Source: Biscogniauxia marginata
Lineage: Eukaryota; Ascomycota; Sordariomycetes; Xylariales; Xylariaceae
DNA: 64,000 nt
Direction: 5' to 3'
Assembly (NCBI GenBank): GCA_022695795.1
Contig: MU404146.1
Coordinates: forward strand, 62,001-126,000
Part shown: piece after piece, positions 11,665-22,872 of the stretch
Numbering within the stretch: position 1 is the stretch's first letter
How the letters are laid out: each line of letters begins with the position of its first letter
Notes under the pieces: model-generated
What the model was told of the DNA's origin: nothing
The model's database searches: none
The model's input: only the letters and a program-made list of their open reading frames with translations
Translations under genes and position numbers: made by a program

Positions 11665-13626
11665 ATGGTAAGTATGCCGCTGTCTGTTCCCCACTCGAGC
11701 ATATCGAAGATAATTCCGGAGTCCTCCTTATTCTATGTGCGAGCAATGCTAACTATGGCATCTCTGCATAGCCTAATTTAACAACACCTCTCCTGGCGAA
11801 CGACCGACCTGATTCGCCTACAGGCTTGAATGGCATATCGGATTCTGAGGAACATGCATTCCGCGGCGAACCTAGAGCAACCCTCTCCGGCCGATCATGG
11901 CATACTCGCCTGCGCGAATCCCTCCTATTTGCCTGGGCCCTACTTGCGACAGCTGGCGTCTTAACCCTCGCCGTATGGGCGTCACACCAACAGCAAACTG
12001 CTTCCAGTAAACCGGCTGGCAAGCGAAACCTCATCTTCATGGTATCCGATGGCATGGGGCCGGCTTCGCTATCTTTGACGCGCAGTTTCAGGCAATATAC
12101 CGAGGGCCTTGATTATGGCGACACCCTGACCCTTGATAAACACTTCTGGGGCAGCAGCCGGACCCGCAGCAGCTCGTCTCTCGTGACGGACAGCGCAGCT
12201 GGGGCAACCGCTTTTAGCTGTGGAAAGAAGAGTTACAATGGCGCCATATCAATATTGCCTGATTCCACGCCATGCGGCACCGTGCTCGAAGCGGCTAAGA
12301 GGGCCGGCTATAGAACAGGTCTTGTTGTCACTACCGATATCACAGATGCGACGCCTGCCTGTTTTGCTAGTCATGTAGACTTCCGCTTCCAGAACGATGA
12401 CATCGCGCTTCAGGAAATTGGAAAGGGACCTCTTGATCGGGTGGTAGACTTGATGTTTGGAGGAGGCCGATGCCACTTCTTGCCAAATGGCACCGAGGGC
12501 GGTTGTCGCGAGGACAACATAGATGTTGTGGAAATGGCTCAGAAGGACTATGGCTGGAACTACATCGACGACAGGGCCGCCTTTGACGAATACTGGGAAG
12601 GCAAGAAAGAAGTCCCGCTGCCGATGCTCGGACTCTTCGCCGACACCGACATTCCTTTTGAACTCGATAGGAGAAACATGAATGACGTGTATCCAAGTCT
12701 GAGCGAAATGGCCAAAACGGCCCTAAGGGCACTTGAGAAGGCCACGGAAAATAGCGACAAGGGTTTCTTTCTAATGATCGAAGGGAGCAGAATTGACCAT
12801 GCCGGGCACGGAAATGATCCATCCGCACAAGTTAGGGAAGTCCTTGAGTACGACAAGGCTTTCAAGGCCGTGATCGACTTCTTGGAGGATAGTAAAACCG
12901 ATGGTGTTTTGGTTGCTACGAGCGATCACGAAACTGGAGGCTTATCTGTAGCTCGCCGTGAGTCTTTTTTCTTCTCTGTGCTTCCATCCCAATCTCTTCA
13001 CCACAGCTAACCGAATTTCTTAAGAGGTCAACTCTGAATATCCCAATTATCTCTGGTATCCAGCTGTCCTGGCCAACGCTTCTGTTTCGTCTGAGCTACT
13101 TGCCCGCCGTCTCCGTGGACATATCGCAAAGTCTTCATCTGAGAATAACTCGATTGATAAGCTGAAGAAGTACATTAACGAAGAACTTGTCATCCCTGGT
13201 CTTGGAATCTCGGATGCAAGCGATGAGGAGCTCACAACGCTTGCGTCGCGTCCTGACCTTTCTCAGCCTACCTTCGCGAATATGATTAGTGTACGAGCCC
13301 AAATTGGGTGGAGCAGTCACGGTCATTCCGCCGTGGACGTCAATATCTACAGTTCGGGTGGCCCTGGAACAGATGCTATTCGAGGAAATGTAGAAAACAC
13401 AGATGTCGGGAAGTTCCTGAGGGATTATCTTAAGGTGGATGTGGACGCTATCACGAAAGAGCTCAATGAGAAGATGGAGACAAAACAGAGATTTGGTCTG
13501 GTTGGGCATGAGCTTGCGGCAGAAGTTGCTAATGAACTAGGAATACCAATAGAGGACCACTGGGCAGCGCACGAAGCGATGGAATCCCATCGTATCGACG
13601 AAAATATTGAGTCATCGACCTCATAA
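11665..13626 (+). CDS. alkaline phosphatase, vacuolar/PHO8-like
   Basis: Membrane-anchored metal-dependent phosphomonoesterase. Coding exons: 11665-11667 (ATG only), 11772-12957 and 13025-13626. Splicing at GTAAGT 11668 to TAG 11771 gives an N-terminus starting MPNLTTPLLAND. One hydrophobic helix follows (LLFAWALLATAGVLTLAVWA), as in type II vacuolar phosphatases. Catalytic motifs are all present: MVSDGMG (metal Asp), TDSAAGATAF (Ser nucleophile), IEGSRIDHAGHGND and TSDHETGG (metal His/Asp). A final IGWSSHGHSAVDV carries the last metal His. The second intron ends in TTAAG, forced by the reading frame. The likely site is the vacuole, recycling phosphate. The stop at 13624 leaves a normal family length of about 595 residues. 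Confidence 0.9.
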
Positions 13627-15698
13627 CCTCTAGGTCCCTATCATATCATCCAGGGTCATATTTTCGATGTTACCACAGCTGTTTCCGTTTCGATTTCCTG
13701 CACTGCTAGCAAATAGAAGATACCCACTTACAAAATCAAACCGACCGCAGGCAACAAGAGAAATAAGAAACACGCGTACAAACCCAGACTTCTGGAAGTA
13801 TGTGACCACCCTCAAGCGGGACCAGTCGGCTGTTTCGCCGTTCCGTGACTAGGGACGGGTACCGACCGCTGGCTCATCTCTGTACGACCACAACATTCCT
13901 AGATCCGGAAAGAGACTGGGAAATGCCACACCCTGCTTATGCAGAAGCCTTGCAAGGCTGTTCCTGAACTGGAGGGTAATAACAAGTTTCTTGAAACAGG
14001 CGGCCGTACTGACTAGGAGTTGCTTGCGCTTTGTGTCACTCTCATGGGCCATGATTTAGCTGTAGATTGGAGGCAAAGATACCCGGATATCGTTTTGGAA
14101 GAGCGGTGAGCATTTTACTATGTCACGTTGTAGTTGGAAGCACGGCAAGCCTAGTGGTTTTCAAGTCCAGGTTACCAACGATTAGATTAGTTTCATTCAG
14201 GTTATGGCCGATCTTAGGGTTTTGGAAGCTTGGTGTTTTGCTATAACGGATTTGGAGCGGCTATCTAATCATGTCACCTGAATCCCCACGACGCAAGTGT
14301 TATAATGTATTTAGATCTATATTTATGTATACCTCCTACAGACAGCTTCCACGTGACCTATCCTCTGTTGAATAACTCGTGCCTTCTGCACTACCATCTA
14401 ACAATTTTCTTCTCCAGATCTACCTACTCAGAGATTCTGATGATATGATGCTACTTAGCAAGGACTTTACCACCCAACACAACGCCAGCATACTTGCGTC
14501 CTCTCAACCTATGTAACTCCTATGTAACTCTAGGTATACATACTACGTACAACAAACCGTCCCAACGTCTCCGGCCAGATGGGAACTAAAACACAAGCGT
14601 ACCAGTTTGTTTAGCGAGGTGATCTGTATCCGATCAGAACCCGGACATCAGCGCAGAGAAGATTAGGAGGGCGTGCGTTTGTGTGCAAGATAGCTCCCAT
14701 CCTTCTGGAGTCCTAGAGCTCTAGGCCGACAAGTCGTCATTCATGGCACTGGAGGAGGATATCGCGTTAGAAGAAGCGAGACGACATTGTTACGATACGT
14801 CTCACGGTTTCCACGAGCCATACTTCCGATCTTCTGCCTTACGACCTATCTGATCTCCTAGTCAGTCCATCGTATCCATCTAGTCTAAGCTCCTGGTCTA
14901 GTTGTGTACGACATAGATGGGAGTTTGGGACTCACAATCATGAATGCTTTGAAGTCACGCTACAGATGTAGGCGAAAGAGCAATACCAGGCGTAAATGCT
15001 TGTCTGCACGGACGGGGAATCGGACGTCGCTTGCCTCTCTCCGCCTGCTTCTGCGCTTCTCAGAGTTGGGAGATCTCCTTTTCCCCTTTCCTCCTTCGCT
15101 CTTGGGCACGGATGCGGAGCCGTGCAGCGGCTATGATTGCAAGTGTATAATTGCTGGGGTATGGAACCTGCCAGAGATTTATACTTATGCTCATCGATCC
15201 GACCTTAAAGTCCTCAAATCGTGGAAATACACAGAGTCTCGATTCTGATATTGCTGAACAAGAAGGGGAAGCATTATCTGTCGACGTGACTGTACTCTCG
15301 CTACCTTTCGCGCCGATATCAACATACCACCTGCGAGGCCAACTCGGGTAATGGACTGAAAGGGGTTGCAGGTGGCCTGCAAGAAAAGCCTGAGCTCTGA
15401 CAAACCACTTCACGGCCGTACTTTCCCGCCATTGGCTCCAAAAACTGTCGCCCGTAACCACATTATCCTCTATGAGGTGTGCGTGGCCGAACTAGCATCA
15501 AGCCAGAGGAGCAAGGAAGAGAGAAGTTCTGCAAAAAAAAATATATTTGAGCTATCGAGCTTGGGACTCGACCTAGAAGTCACAGACATCTAGAAAGAAA
15601 AAGATTTCAGCCGAGAATTTAAGTAAAAGAGTGAAGAGAAAAGAAAGGTAATCGGACAATTAAAAAAAAAAAGGGGGGGGGGGGAGCGGAGAGAACAA
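13627..15698. other. intergenic, nothing recognised
   Basis: About 2 kb without a supported gene. Overlapping short open frames on both strands at 14.9-15.5 kb have no family pattern. It ends with an A11G12 homopolymer junction. Confidence 0.45.
15662..15684 (+). repeat. A11-G12 homopolymer junction
   Basis: Eleven A followed directly by twelve G, 14 nt before the next ATG. A similar C/T junction lies near 62,526. Such tracts are prone to slippage and assembly error. Confidence 0.85.
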
Positions 15699-16286
15699 AT
15701 GTGCCTATACATCCTCCTGACGCCCCTCTGCGCCCACTCCCCGACCCTCCTCGCGGGGCCCTCCTGCGCCCGCGTCCTCGACCAGCTCGCCCGCATCCAC
15801 GACTACGAGCAGGCATGGGCCACGCCCGAGGCGCGCGCGGCGCTGCCCTTCGAGTGGCCGGACGCGTGTCTGCCGCGGGCCCGGGCCCGGGGTTCCGCGG
15901 CGAGCAGGAGAAGGAGAAGAAGAAGAAGAAGAACGGGAAGGAGGGTGGTTGGTGGGGGTGAGGGAGACGGAGACGGAGACGGAGACAGGGAGGTTATAGA
16001 AGGGGAAGTAGAAGAGGAAGGAGAAGAGGAGGAGGGAAATGTGTGGGTTGTCGAGACGGGGAGGTGGTGCGGGTGGGAGTGCAGGAATAGTTACGATGCA
16101 GGGGGCGTGGTTGAAAGTGCCTATGCTTCTGGCTGGGGAGAGGGATACGGGGAATATGACGGCGGCGGTGGAGGTAATCAGGGGGTGGAAGGGGTGGAAG
16201 GTGTACCGGCGGGCTTCGAATGGGGGATGGGGATGCCAGGGGCAACATACGGAGTGGAAAGATCAGGACTGGAGTGGAGGGGATGA
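15699..16286 (+). CDS. hypothetical protein with low-complexity C-terminal half
   Basis: ORF of 195 codons. The first 65 residues look protein-like: MCLYILLTPLCAHSP, then VLDQLARIHDYEQAW and LPFEWPDACLP. This spacing of Cys/His with Leu-Pro-Phe and Ala-Cys-Leu-Pro resembles small cysteine-containing fungal proteins of unknown function that begin with MCL. After that comes a run of ten arginines, a Gly-Asp repeat and a Glu-rich stretch encoded by a purine-rich tract, and then a Gly-rich tail. The low-complexity part could be non-coding or lie in an intron. No function is proposed. Confidence 0.4.
   Translation: MCLYILLTPLCAHSPTLLAGPSCARVLDQLARIHDYEQAWATPEARAALPFEWPDACLPRARARGSAASRRRRRRRRRTGRRVVGGGEGDGDGDGDREVIEGEVEEEGEEEEGNVWVVETGRWCGWECRNSYDAGGVVESAYASGWGEGYGEYDGGGGGNQGVEGVEGVPAGFEWGMGMPGATYGVERSGLEWRG
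15903..16040 (+). repeat. purine-rich low-complexity tract (GAA and GAGACG repeats)
   Basis: AGAAGA-type repeats at about 15,905-15,935 and about four copies of GAGACG at 15,964-15,986, then GGAAGA-type repeats. Strong purine bias on the plus strand. Confidence 0.8.
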
Positions 16287-16566
16287 TGGTTCGCTGCTTG
16301 AATAATTGTTTACAGAGAACATACATTGGTTATGTGGTTGTTCTAGCATGGGTAGGCGTTTCGGGTTTGCTATATTTATGGACGCATGGGACGATTTGAT
16401 TATTTCTTAGGATTATTGACAATGATCTAAGACATTCAAGTTAGGATACTTCTTTACAACATGTGTTAAACAGAATTGTTGCTATGAGGTGTTCTATTGG
16501 CCAACCGCCAGTATTCCAATTGTATGGCCCGTCATCCCTTAGACTACCAGAGAACCATCAGCAGTC

Positions 16567-18452
16567 TCAGTCCGATTCGGAAAAATCTCCTTCGTGATAA
16601 TCATCCATCCCGAGGGGGTAAGTAATCGAGATCCTTCCGTCCAACGTGCTTGCAAAGTACTCTTCCAACCATTTTTCTTGCTCGTCGCTAAATTTTGTCT
16701 CGCCAAATTGGCACATTATCTCCACCTTGATTCCCAAGTGTCCCGGGGAGTTAAGTCTTTGTGCAAAAGCCTGTAGTCCTTCCCACGTAAACATTGAAGA
16801 CGCATTGATGGAAAGAACCTTTAGTACTGGGAATTTGCTTAGGGGCTCTAGCACTGAATCATCCGGTAGCTCACCACCAAAAGCAAAATCCTCTAATCTG
16901 GGCAGCACCTCGGAAAATTGACGAATCTCGGCTACCGAAACGTGTGCTTGCATGAGATTTAAGTATGCGAGATTCGTCAATTGGCAAATGGAGTCTGCTA
17001 GCGGGCGCTGGGACTCAAGTATAAAACCGTCCATTAGAGCACTCTCTTCTTCGAGAGTGAGACTCTCGAGAGAAGCTTGCAATCCAAGAGCAGTCCATGT
17101 CGCGGTAGTAACCTCGTCAGATGTAGATCGAAAATCCTTAACATCGAGTGAAGCTAGGCGAATATCAGGGGTACTCAGGACATCCTTGAGTATACACAAG
17201 GCATCTTGGACATGGTTAAAAGTAAGTTCTCGAAGAGACTTGCAATTGCCGATCCAGGTCGCGATCTCTTTCAATAAGCCATCGCTAAAAGCCTCGAGCT
17301 GGACCTTGTGGTGGCTATCATTTTCAATGACCAGACACTCTAGCGCGGTGCATTTAGGGAGCAAGTTCAGGCTTTTCATGGCCAAGGGGGACAAACTGCC
17401 TAGGATGAGCGTCTTCAGGGATTCCGCGTGAACATTTAAAGCGGTGAGAGTTTTTTCACCAATGTCATTTTTGCTGATAACCTCGAAGCGTTGGAGACTA
17501 TTTGGACGAACTTGAAAACTACAATTAGCAACTACTTCCTTTGACTGGAGACACAGGGTTTGAGGGGACTAAGGCAGTATGGTTTAGGAGGAATATCAGG
17601 TTAGGCTAGGGAATAACAACTTCAGAGGTTTCAAAAATGCATAGGCCAAAGGGAAAGGCTTACGAGTTTGGAAGAAGAGGGCCATATCTTCGTCTGCAGT
17701 GCCGCTTCGATAATAGTAGCAGGTCAGATCTGAGAAATTGGGACAACACTCAGAAAGAGCACTAGCCGCTTCGACACCAAGAACCGAGCCATCCCGGAGA
17801 CGCAATGAGGTTAGGGTACCAAGGCGCGTTATCCAACCAGGCAGGATATCATGCGGGATGAAGTATCCCTCCAAGTGTGCCAAGGCTACGGCCTTTTCGT
17901 TATCGTCTGCCGAATCCTTGATGTACCTTGTGATAGAGTCGGCACATTTGATCATTGTTTTTCCAATATCGATGGGGACAAACGGAGCACTCGGTGTAGC
18001 ATCCGTCAGCCTCAGTCCGTCTTTGAGCACAAGAAATTCCTTCATATCGTGGTCGAAGAAGAAAGCGCGGACGTCTTGGATCCCTCTCGCGTCTTCGAGA
18101 CTCTCTTCAAGGTCACCTAGGGACAGGGCTCGTACGTAGGTACAATACGGGTATGCCGTCTTTCCCACACTAGAAAGAATGATCGATCTCCATAATCGTG
18201 CCACGGCAAGTCGACTCTCGTGGAAGGATTCATGTACATCTCCTCGCATTCTAGACCAAGTATTAGCCACTGAGATGTTAGACGAAAAAGCTCAACGCGA
18301 GTCGGGACATACCGGTACAGCTGCTCCAGGGAAATGCTAGCAACTCTGTGGCTAACAAGAGAACAACGAAACAATGTTACAAAGTCGCGACGGGCGGCAA
18401 GCTCCTGGCATATGAGCAGGATAATATCCTGGGGTAGCGCCAACGGATCCAT
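16567..18452 (-). CDS. F-box/LRR-like protein
   Basis: Three exons on the minus strand: 18452-18313, 18250-17664 and 17510-16567. The N-terminus (MDPLALPQDIILLICQELA, then FRCSLVSHRVASISLEQLYR) is F-box-like, and the rest is a Leu-rich domain. The third exon gives LRPNSLQRFEVIS, NDIGEKTLTALN and SLKTLILGSLS, a pattern typical of fungal F-box proteins with degenerate leucine-rich repeats. Intron 1 is canonical (GTATGT to CTAG). Intron 2 must end at TCAAG (17511), because the TAG eight bases upstream shifts the frame to an early stop. The expected role is substrate recognition in an SCF ubiquitin ligase; the target is unknown. Confidence 0.7.
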
Positions 18453-19432
18453 CGTTGTTCGATTGATGCTGATTTAGTAGCTGCAGGTCAGCTCGAAAGA
18501 CAGGACACGGGGAGGGCGAGCCAGAATAGGTATACAGAGAGGAGGGATGGGAAGAATATTTCAAATAGAGGTTGTATGAGGATGACGGGAGGAACAGTGC
18601 TTAATGTACGTAGTTGGATTTGATGTCATCATTAGGAGGGTGCAGTGGACAAGAATAAACGGTGGAAGCTCTTAGGTCGGTAGGTAAGTCTCAGGTTGTT
18701 GATCTCGGGTCTCCGTTACGTGTCAATTCCACCTATGCACCGTGTACTGCTCCACAGTAGCTCCATAATAGAGGAGGATTGGCCACTAGATAGCGCAGGG
18801 AAATTCAATAGTGGAGCTCGACGGAGTCAATGTTAGCCAATTAGCACTGTACAAGCTACCCCGCGACGCGCTTTCCCAAAACCAAACGCGACTGCCTCTC
18901 CACCCAGCCCGATGATCCTTGCCAGTGCATACCCGACCTAGGTACTGTATATTCACTCTATACCTGCATAATGTACATAGTAAGTACCTATATTTGCATA
19001 CCTGACTAGGTACATTGTAGGTACGCAGATCAAATACGCAACCTCTTCCCTCTCGTGCCTCATTAGGTATATTTCGGCCCTTACCTACCTCCTCCATAAT
19101 AGTATATTGCAAATATACTACCTAGTTTACCTATCCATGAACACAACCGATTCACCGAATTTATTGTAATCAAACTCGTGTTTCTAATCCTTTGAGAGGG
19201 GAATGCGTGCATACCCCAATGCTTCTGTAGCAACATATCAACCATCCGTGTGGAGGGTAGCCCTTACCTCATAGATGAACAGCCTTGAAGACCGACTGGG
19301 CTGCACCCTCGCGCATCCAATCAACGGGGCTCGCCCATGTTCAATCATAAACGTTAGAGCTGATCATTCTCTTTCCTAAGCACATCTGCTTATATCTTCG
19401 CCCTTCGGCTCTCAAATCTGGGTAGTTTCATC
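18453..19432. other. divergent intergenic region with TACCTA-type motifs
   Basis: Shared upstream region of the F-box gene (-) and rad9 (+). At 18,940-19,130 many TAGGTAC/TACCTA words recur, a pattern seen in several spacers of this window. Confidence 0.5.
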
Positions 19433-21030
19433 ATGGCCGTACTGCGATTCACCCTGAACGAAACCGGCGTCAGTGCCCTAAGAGATGCACTCCTTTGTCT
19501 TAGTAAATTCAGTGAAGAGGTATCTCTCGAAGCCAAGAGAGACAAAGTAAGCAGATATCTCAAAGTGCTCGGTGTTTATCTCGCTCTCAACCACTAACCC
19601 TCCTATAAAGCTGGTGTTGACGGCCCTCAATTCATCAAAGTCGGCCTATGCCTCCTTCGCCTTCGCAAGTAACCGGTTCTTCTCCAAGTACCACTATGAA
19701 GGTGTAGCTCAACACCGAGAGAAGTTCTTCTGCAAGCTATATAACCGGGTAGGTGACCTGACACATTCTCTTCGGCCATCTCTCAACGTGACTTAGGCTC
19801 TATTATCCCTTTTTCGAATCAGAAGTGGAGATCCTCTACACGAGAGAGAAAAAGACACTACCATCGATCGGTGCGAAGTTGCCATTATTGATGAGGCCGG
19901 TAAGAAAAGTAGATTCGTTGCCAATATGGTGTTTCGAAATGGTGCGTTCATCAATTCCATATCTTCCATCCTACCCCGAGCTGACCAGACCAAAGGCATC
20001 ACAACCAAATACCGCTTGCCATTTGAAGTCAGTCCACCAGTACATGCCAAGTTCGACGAGGAGCAGGCCGTAAACAATTGGACCATCTCCTCGCGAACCT
20101 TGCGCAAACTCATGGACCATTTCGGCCCCGGCATAGACTATTTAGATATCCACCCGGACGGTGATTTACTTGTAAACTTCACTTGCTTCACCGAGAAGGT
20201 CGTAAATGGCGACGGTGAGTACGACTAGCTATTATCTAGTAAATGATGAAACTAATGCAATTGTTAGAGGTTTTAAAGAAGCCACTCCAAACCTCCATCG
20301 CTGTGGAGCAAGACGAGTTTGAGACCTTCATGGTCGAAGAGGACAAGCTCCACATAGTCATCAGTGTCAAAGACTTCAGGGCGATCATCCAGCATGCCGG
20401 AATTATTGGCGGTAGTATATCTGCCCGCTACTCAATGCCATCTAAGCCAATGCAACTCAAGTATCATGGGGACGGGATTAAGTGTGAATTTCTCCTGATG
20501 ACGGTTGGCGAACGTGGAGCTCCTGGCCAAAAGACTAGAAAGGCTCGTGCCAGTTCTAAAGCTAATCAACCGCAACTTGAAGCTGCTGCAAGCAGAACGA
20601 CCTCACATGCCCCTATGCCTGCACCCCAACCACCTCGTCAAGACCCGATGCCATCTCTGAGGCCGTCCATAACTCGCCCTTCGCAGCGTCCGCCTCCCGC
20701 AACTCTCGAATCCGAGTCGCTCTTTGTGCCTCAGGATAATGACGAACAATGGGAACCTGTGAATGTCGGCGAAGATGAAGATGGAGAGGACAACGGCCGC
20801 TTAGACTGGGATGCCAGTGGTGATCCGGTCAGTATCTTCCCCCGAATCCTTCAAGTTTTGCCTAACCCCATTAACCAATGACACAGCATCCATCCTTAAT
20901 GAACATGAGATCCATGATGGCCAACCAACCCGCTGTTGAGCCGAGAACTGATGATGCCCCAGATGCATCGCATTTTGAGCCAACCCAGCGCCTCTCGCAA
21001 GTCCGTCGATTTGGGCTCTTTGGCGATTAG
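19433..21030 (+). CDS. rad9: DNA-damage checkpoint clamp subunit Rad9
   Basis: Subunit of the 9-1-1 checkpoint clamp. Exons: 19433-19546, 19611-19748, 19797-20214, 20268-20827 and 20887-21030. The PCNA-like part reads MAVLRFTLNETGVSALRDAL, LNSSKSAYASFAF and FFCKLYNRALLSLFR. It continues with WTISSRTLRKLMDHFGPG, FTCFTEKVVNGDEVLKKPLQ and KLHIVISVKDFRAIIQHA, all recognisable Rad9 blocks. The C-terminal tail is disordered and rich in Pro and Ser and ends in LSQVRRFGLFGD, as in Rad9 tails that bind the clamp loader/ATR activator. Intron 1 ends in ATAAAG. The stretch around 19,940-19,990 adds residues not usual in the family, so a very short extra intron is possible. The gene converges on the RCC1 gene with about 119 nt between stops. 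Confidence 0.88.
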
Positions 21031-21149
21031 GAAAACGCCTAAGTGACTCGGCCCCCGGCGTTTTGATGGCAGCTGCGAATCAATAGCATTTAGACTTTCT
21101 TTTCTTTTTAGCTTGCACGCGTAAATAAATTCACGCCTGCGAAGAATCT

Positions 21150-22274
21150 TTAGAGGAAGATGCCGCCGGCTGTGATGTAGATCCAAGAGGTGGCGCATCC
21201 CGTTCCAATGGTTGTAATCTCAGTACCCTCGGGTAGATTTTTCAACGACGCAAGCACATTCCATCGACCCTTGACATCGCCAGATTTCTCTGTCTGAGGA
21301 CCACAGTTCCCATGCTCGCCCCAGCCCCAAGCCAATACGTCCCCATCTTCCGTTAGAGCCAAAACATGCTCACTTCCAGCTACGATACTTGATAGGACTG
21401 GGAGATTTGGTGGGGGTAATTGTCCATGGTCATCTCTACCCCAGGAGATCAACGTACCATCTCGCTTGAGAATGTAGATACCTCCCCAGCTCGCACTGAT
21501 CATCTTCCAGCTAGGTACTTCAACGGGCGCTTCGCTCTTTAATCCCCATTTGTCTGCTCCAAGAACTAGGATTCTACCGTCTCCGGGCTCGGCGATGAGA
21601 CAAGTGGTGTATTGGCAGCAAACGGCCTTGGCCACCTTAAAATCGATATCGTTGATCCTCCGAGGAGACTGGTATACCGCGGGGTTGGAGTCATTGCTAT
21701 CTTCCAACCGGCCGAGTTGACCTTTTCGACCATTACCCCAGCCGTAAGCATCTCCATTATCGAGAACGACAACGACATGTCTGAAGCAAGCGGCGATATC
21801 TTTCACTTCAGTGCCGGACGGCGGGAAGTCCTTCAGCAAAACAGGTTCCCTTTTCGAAGCCGCGTCTGCAATGGGCTGTATTCCACCGTTTTCTGTAAAT
21901 CCACAGGCATAAACCCGGGTCGCCTTGCCATGGTCATCCTCTAGTACCAGGACTGATAAGTCCCACGTGCAGGCCACATGTACAATAGGGCCCAGAGGTT
22001 CGGATTTTGAAATGACGAGCTCATTGAACTGTGGTAAGTCTTCTTTGGAGTTAGATACTATGCCGCAGGAGCCGCTTGTAGAGTCTCCGCTCCAATATGC
22101 TTTGCCAGACGCAGTGAGGATAATCGTGTGGTTACCCCCGGCTGCGATTTTGGTGATCATATCTTTAGGGGCTTCACACGCGAACTGGACTTGCTTCGGC
22201 ACAGATACGTCTTCTTTGTGTCCTAGGCCGAGCTGGCCGGACCCGTTGGAGCCGAGTGCAAACAGTCCGTCCAT
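21150..22274 (-). CDS. RCC1-repeat protein (ATS1-like)
   Basis: Intronless 374-residue protein built of RCC1-type blades. Recognisable blades include LFALGSNGSGQLGLGHKED at the N-terminus, AYGWGNGRKGQLGRLED, LISWGRDDHGQL and VLAWGWGEHGNCGP near the C-terminus. Length and single-domain form resemble the yeast Ats1 / alpha-tubulin-suppressor type rather than nuclear RCC1, which is longer. A role in signalling or tRNA wobble-uridine modification (as Ats1/Kti13) is possible but is inference from family. It is divergent from the prephenate dehydrogenase gene. Confidence 0.75.
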   Translation of the reverse strand: MDGLFALGSNGSGQLGLGHKEDVSVPKQVQFACEAPKDMITKIAAGGNHTIILTASGKAYWSGDSTSGSCGIVSNSKEDLPQFNELVISKSEPLGPIVHVACTWDLSVLVLEDDHGKATRVYACGFTENGGIQPIADAASKREPVLLKDFPPSGTEVKDIAACFRHVVVVLDNGDAYGWGNGRKGQLGRLEDSNDSNPAVYQSPRRINDIDFKVAKAVCCQYTTCLIAEPGDGRILVLGADKWGLKSEAPVEVPSWKMISASWGGIYILKRDGTLISWGRDDHGQLPPPNLPVLSSIVAGSEHVLALTEDGDVLAWGWGEHGNCGPQTEKSGDVKGRWNVLASLKNLPEGTEITTIGTGCATSWIYITAGGIFL

Positions 22275-22872
22275 TGTTTTCTAATCATCCCAATATTCTT
22301 AGCCGATTAGCCAATACTGACATTACTGTACTAGACATTATAAAATAACGGCCTATTAAACTCCTTTGTGACTTCACAGTGGAATACCAGGCTTACTGTG
22401 GTGGGTCTAAATGTGGCTGAAAGTGGATGGAACCTCCTACCAGCCACATTTAAATCTGATCCGGACGGAGCCTTATGGACCTGATTATTAGGTTGTTCCG
22501 ATGCCCGCTTTTCGGTTTTTGGCCGAGGCCCACTAAAGTGGACCGTAGTAGTACAAAAGTTTGACGCCGAAATTTTTCTTTGTCTAGCAACCTTCTGACT
22601 TCTCCTCATCTTCAGCCCAACCCCAGAGAATTCTAACTTACACAATAAATCTAGCTCCTACTCGGCTGCTGGCTTGGTCTCCGAGGCCTGAATCCAAAAA
22701 GAGACGACTATAAGAATGTAACGCCTTCGTCAGGTCGACTTCTGGGTTTTGGTATTGGTATTCAGCCAAGTCGGGTCAATTGTGTTGTGATTAAGCCATT
22801 GTGCCGACACAGCATCTATTCTGTTTTTCACGGTACCGATCACAGTCGTCGTTCAACTCTTGACTGTTCGCA
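22275..22872. other. bidirectional promoter region
   Basis: 598 nt between divergent ATGs of the RCC1-like gene and the prephenate dehydrogenase gene. No further gene seen. Confidence 0.55.

Noticed and set aside
15060..15461. Minus-strand 133-codon frame
   Set aside because: Overlaps other frames on both strands and lacks recognisable motifs.
19936..19990. A short intron in the Rad9 gene (GTGCGT to GAG or CAG)
   Set aside because: It would be only about 40-50 nt, the in-phase version would be below usual intron size, and the frame stays open without it. Noted as possible only.
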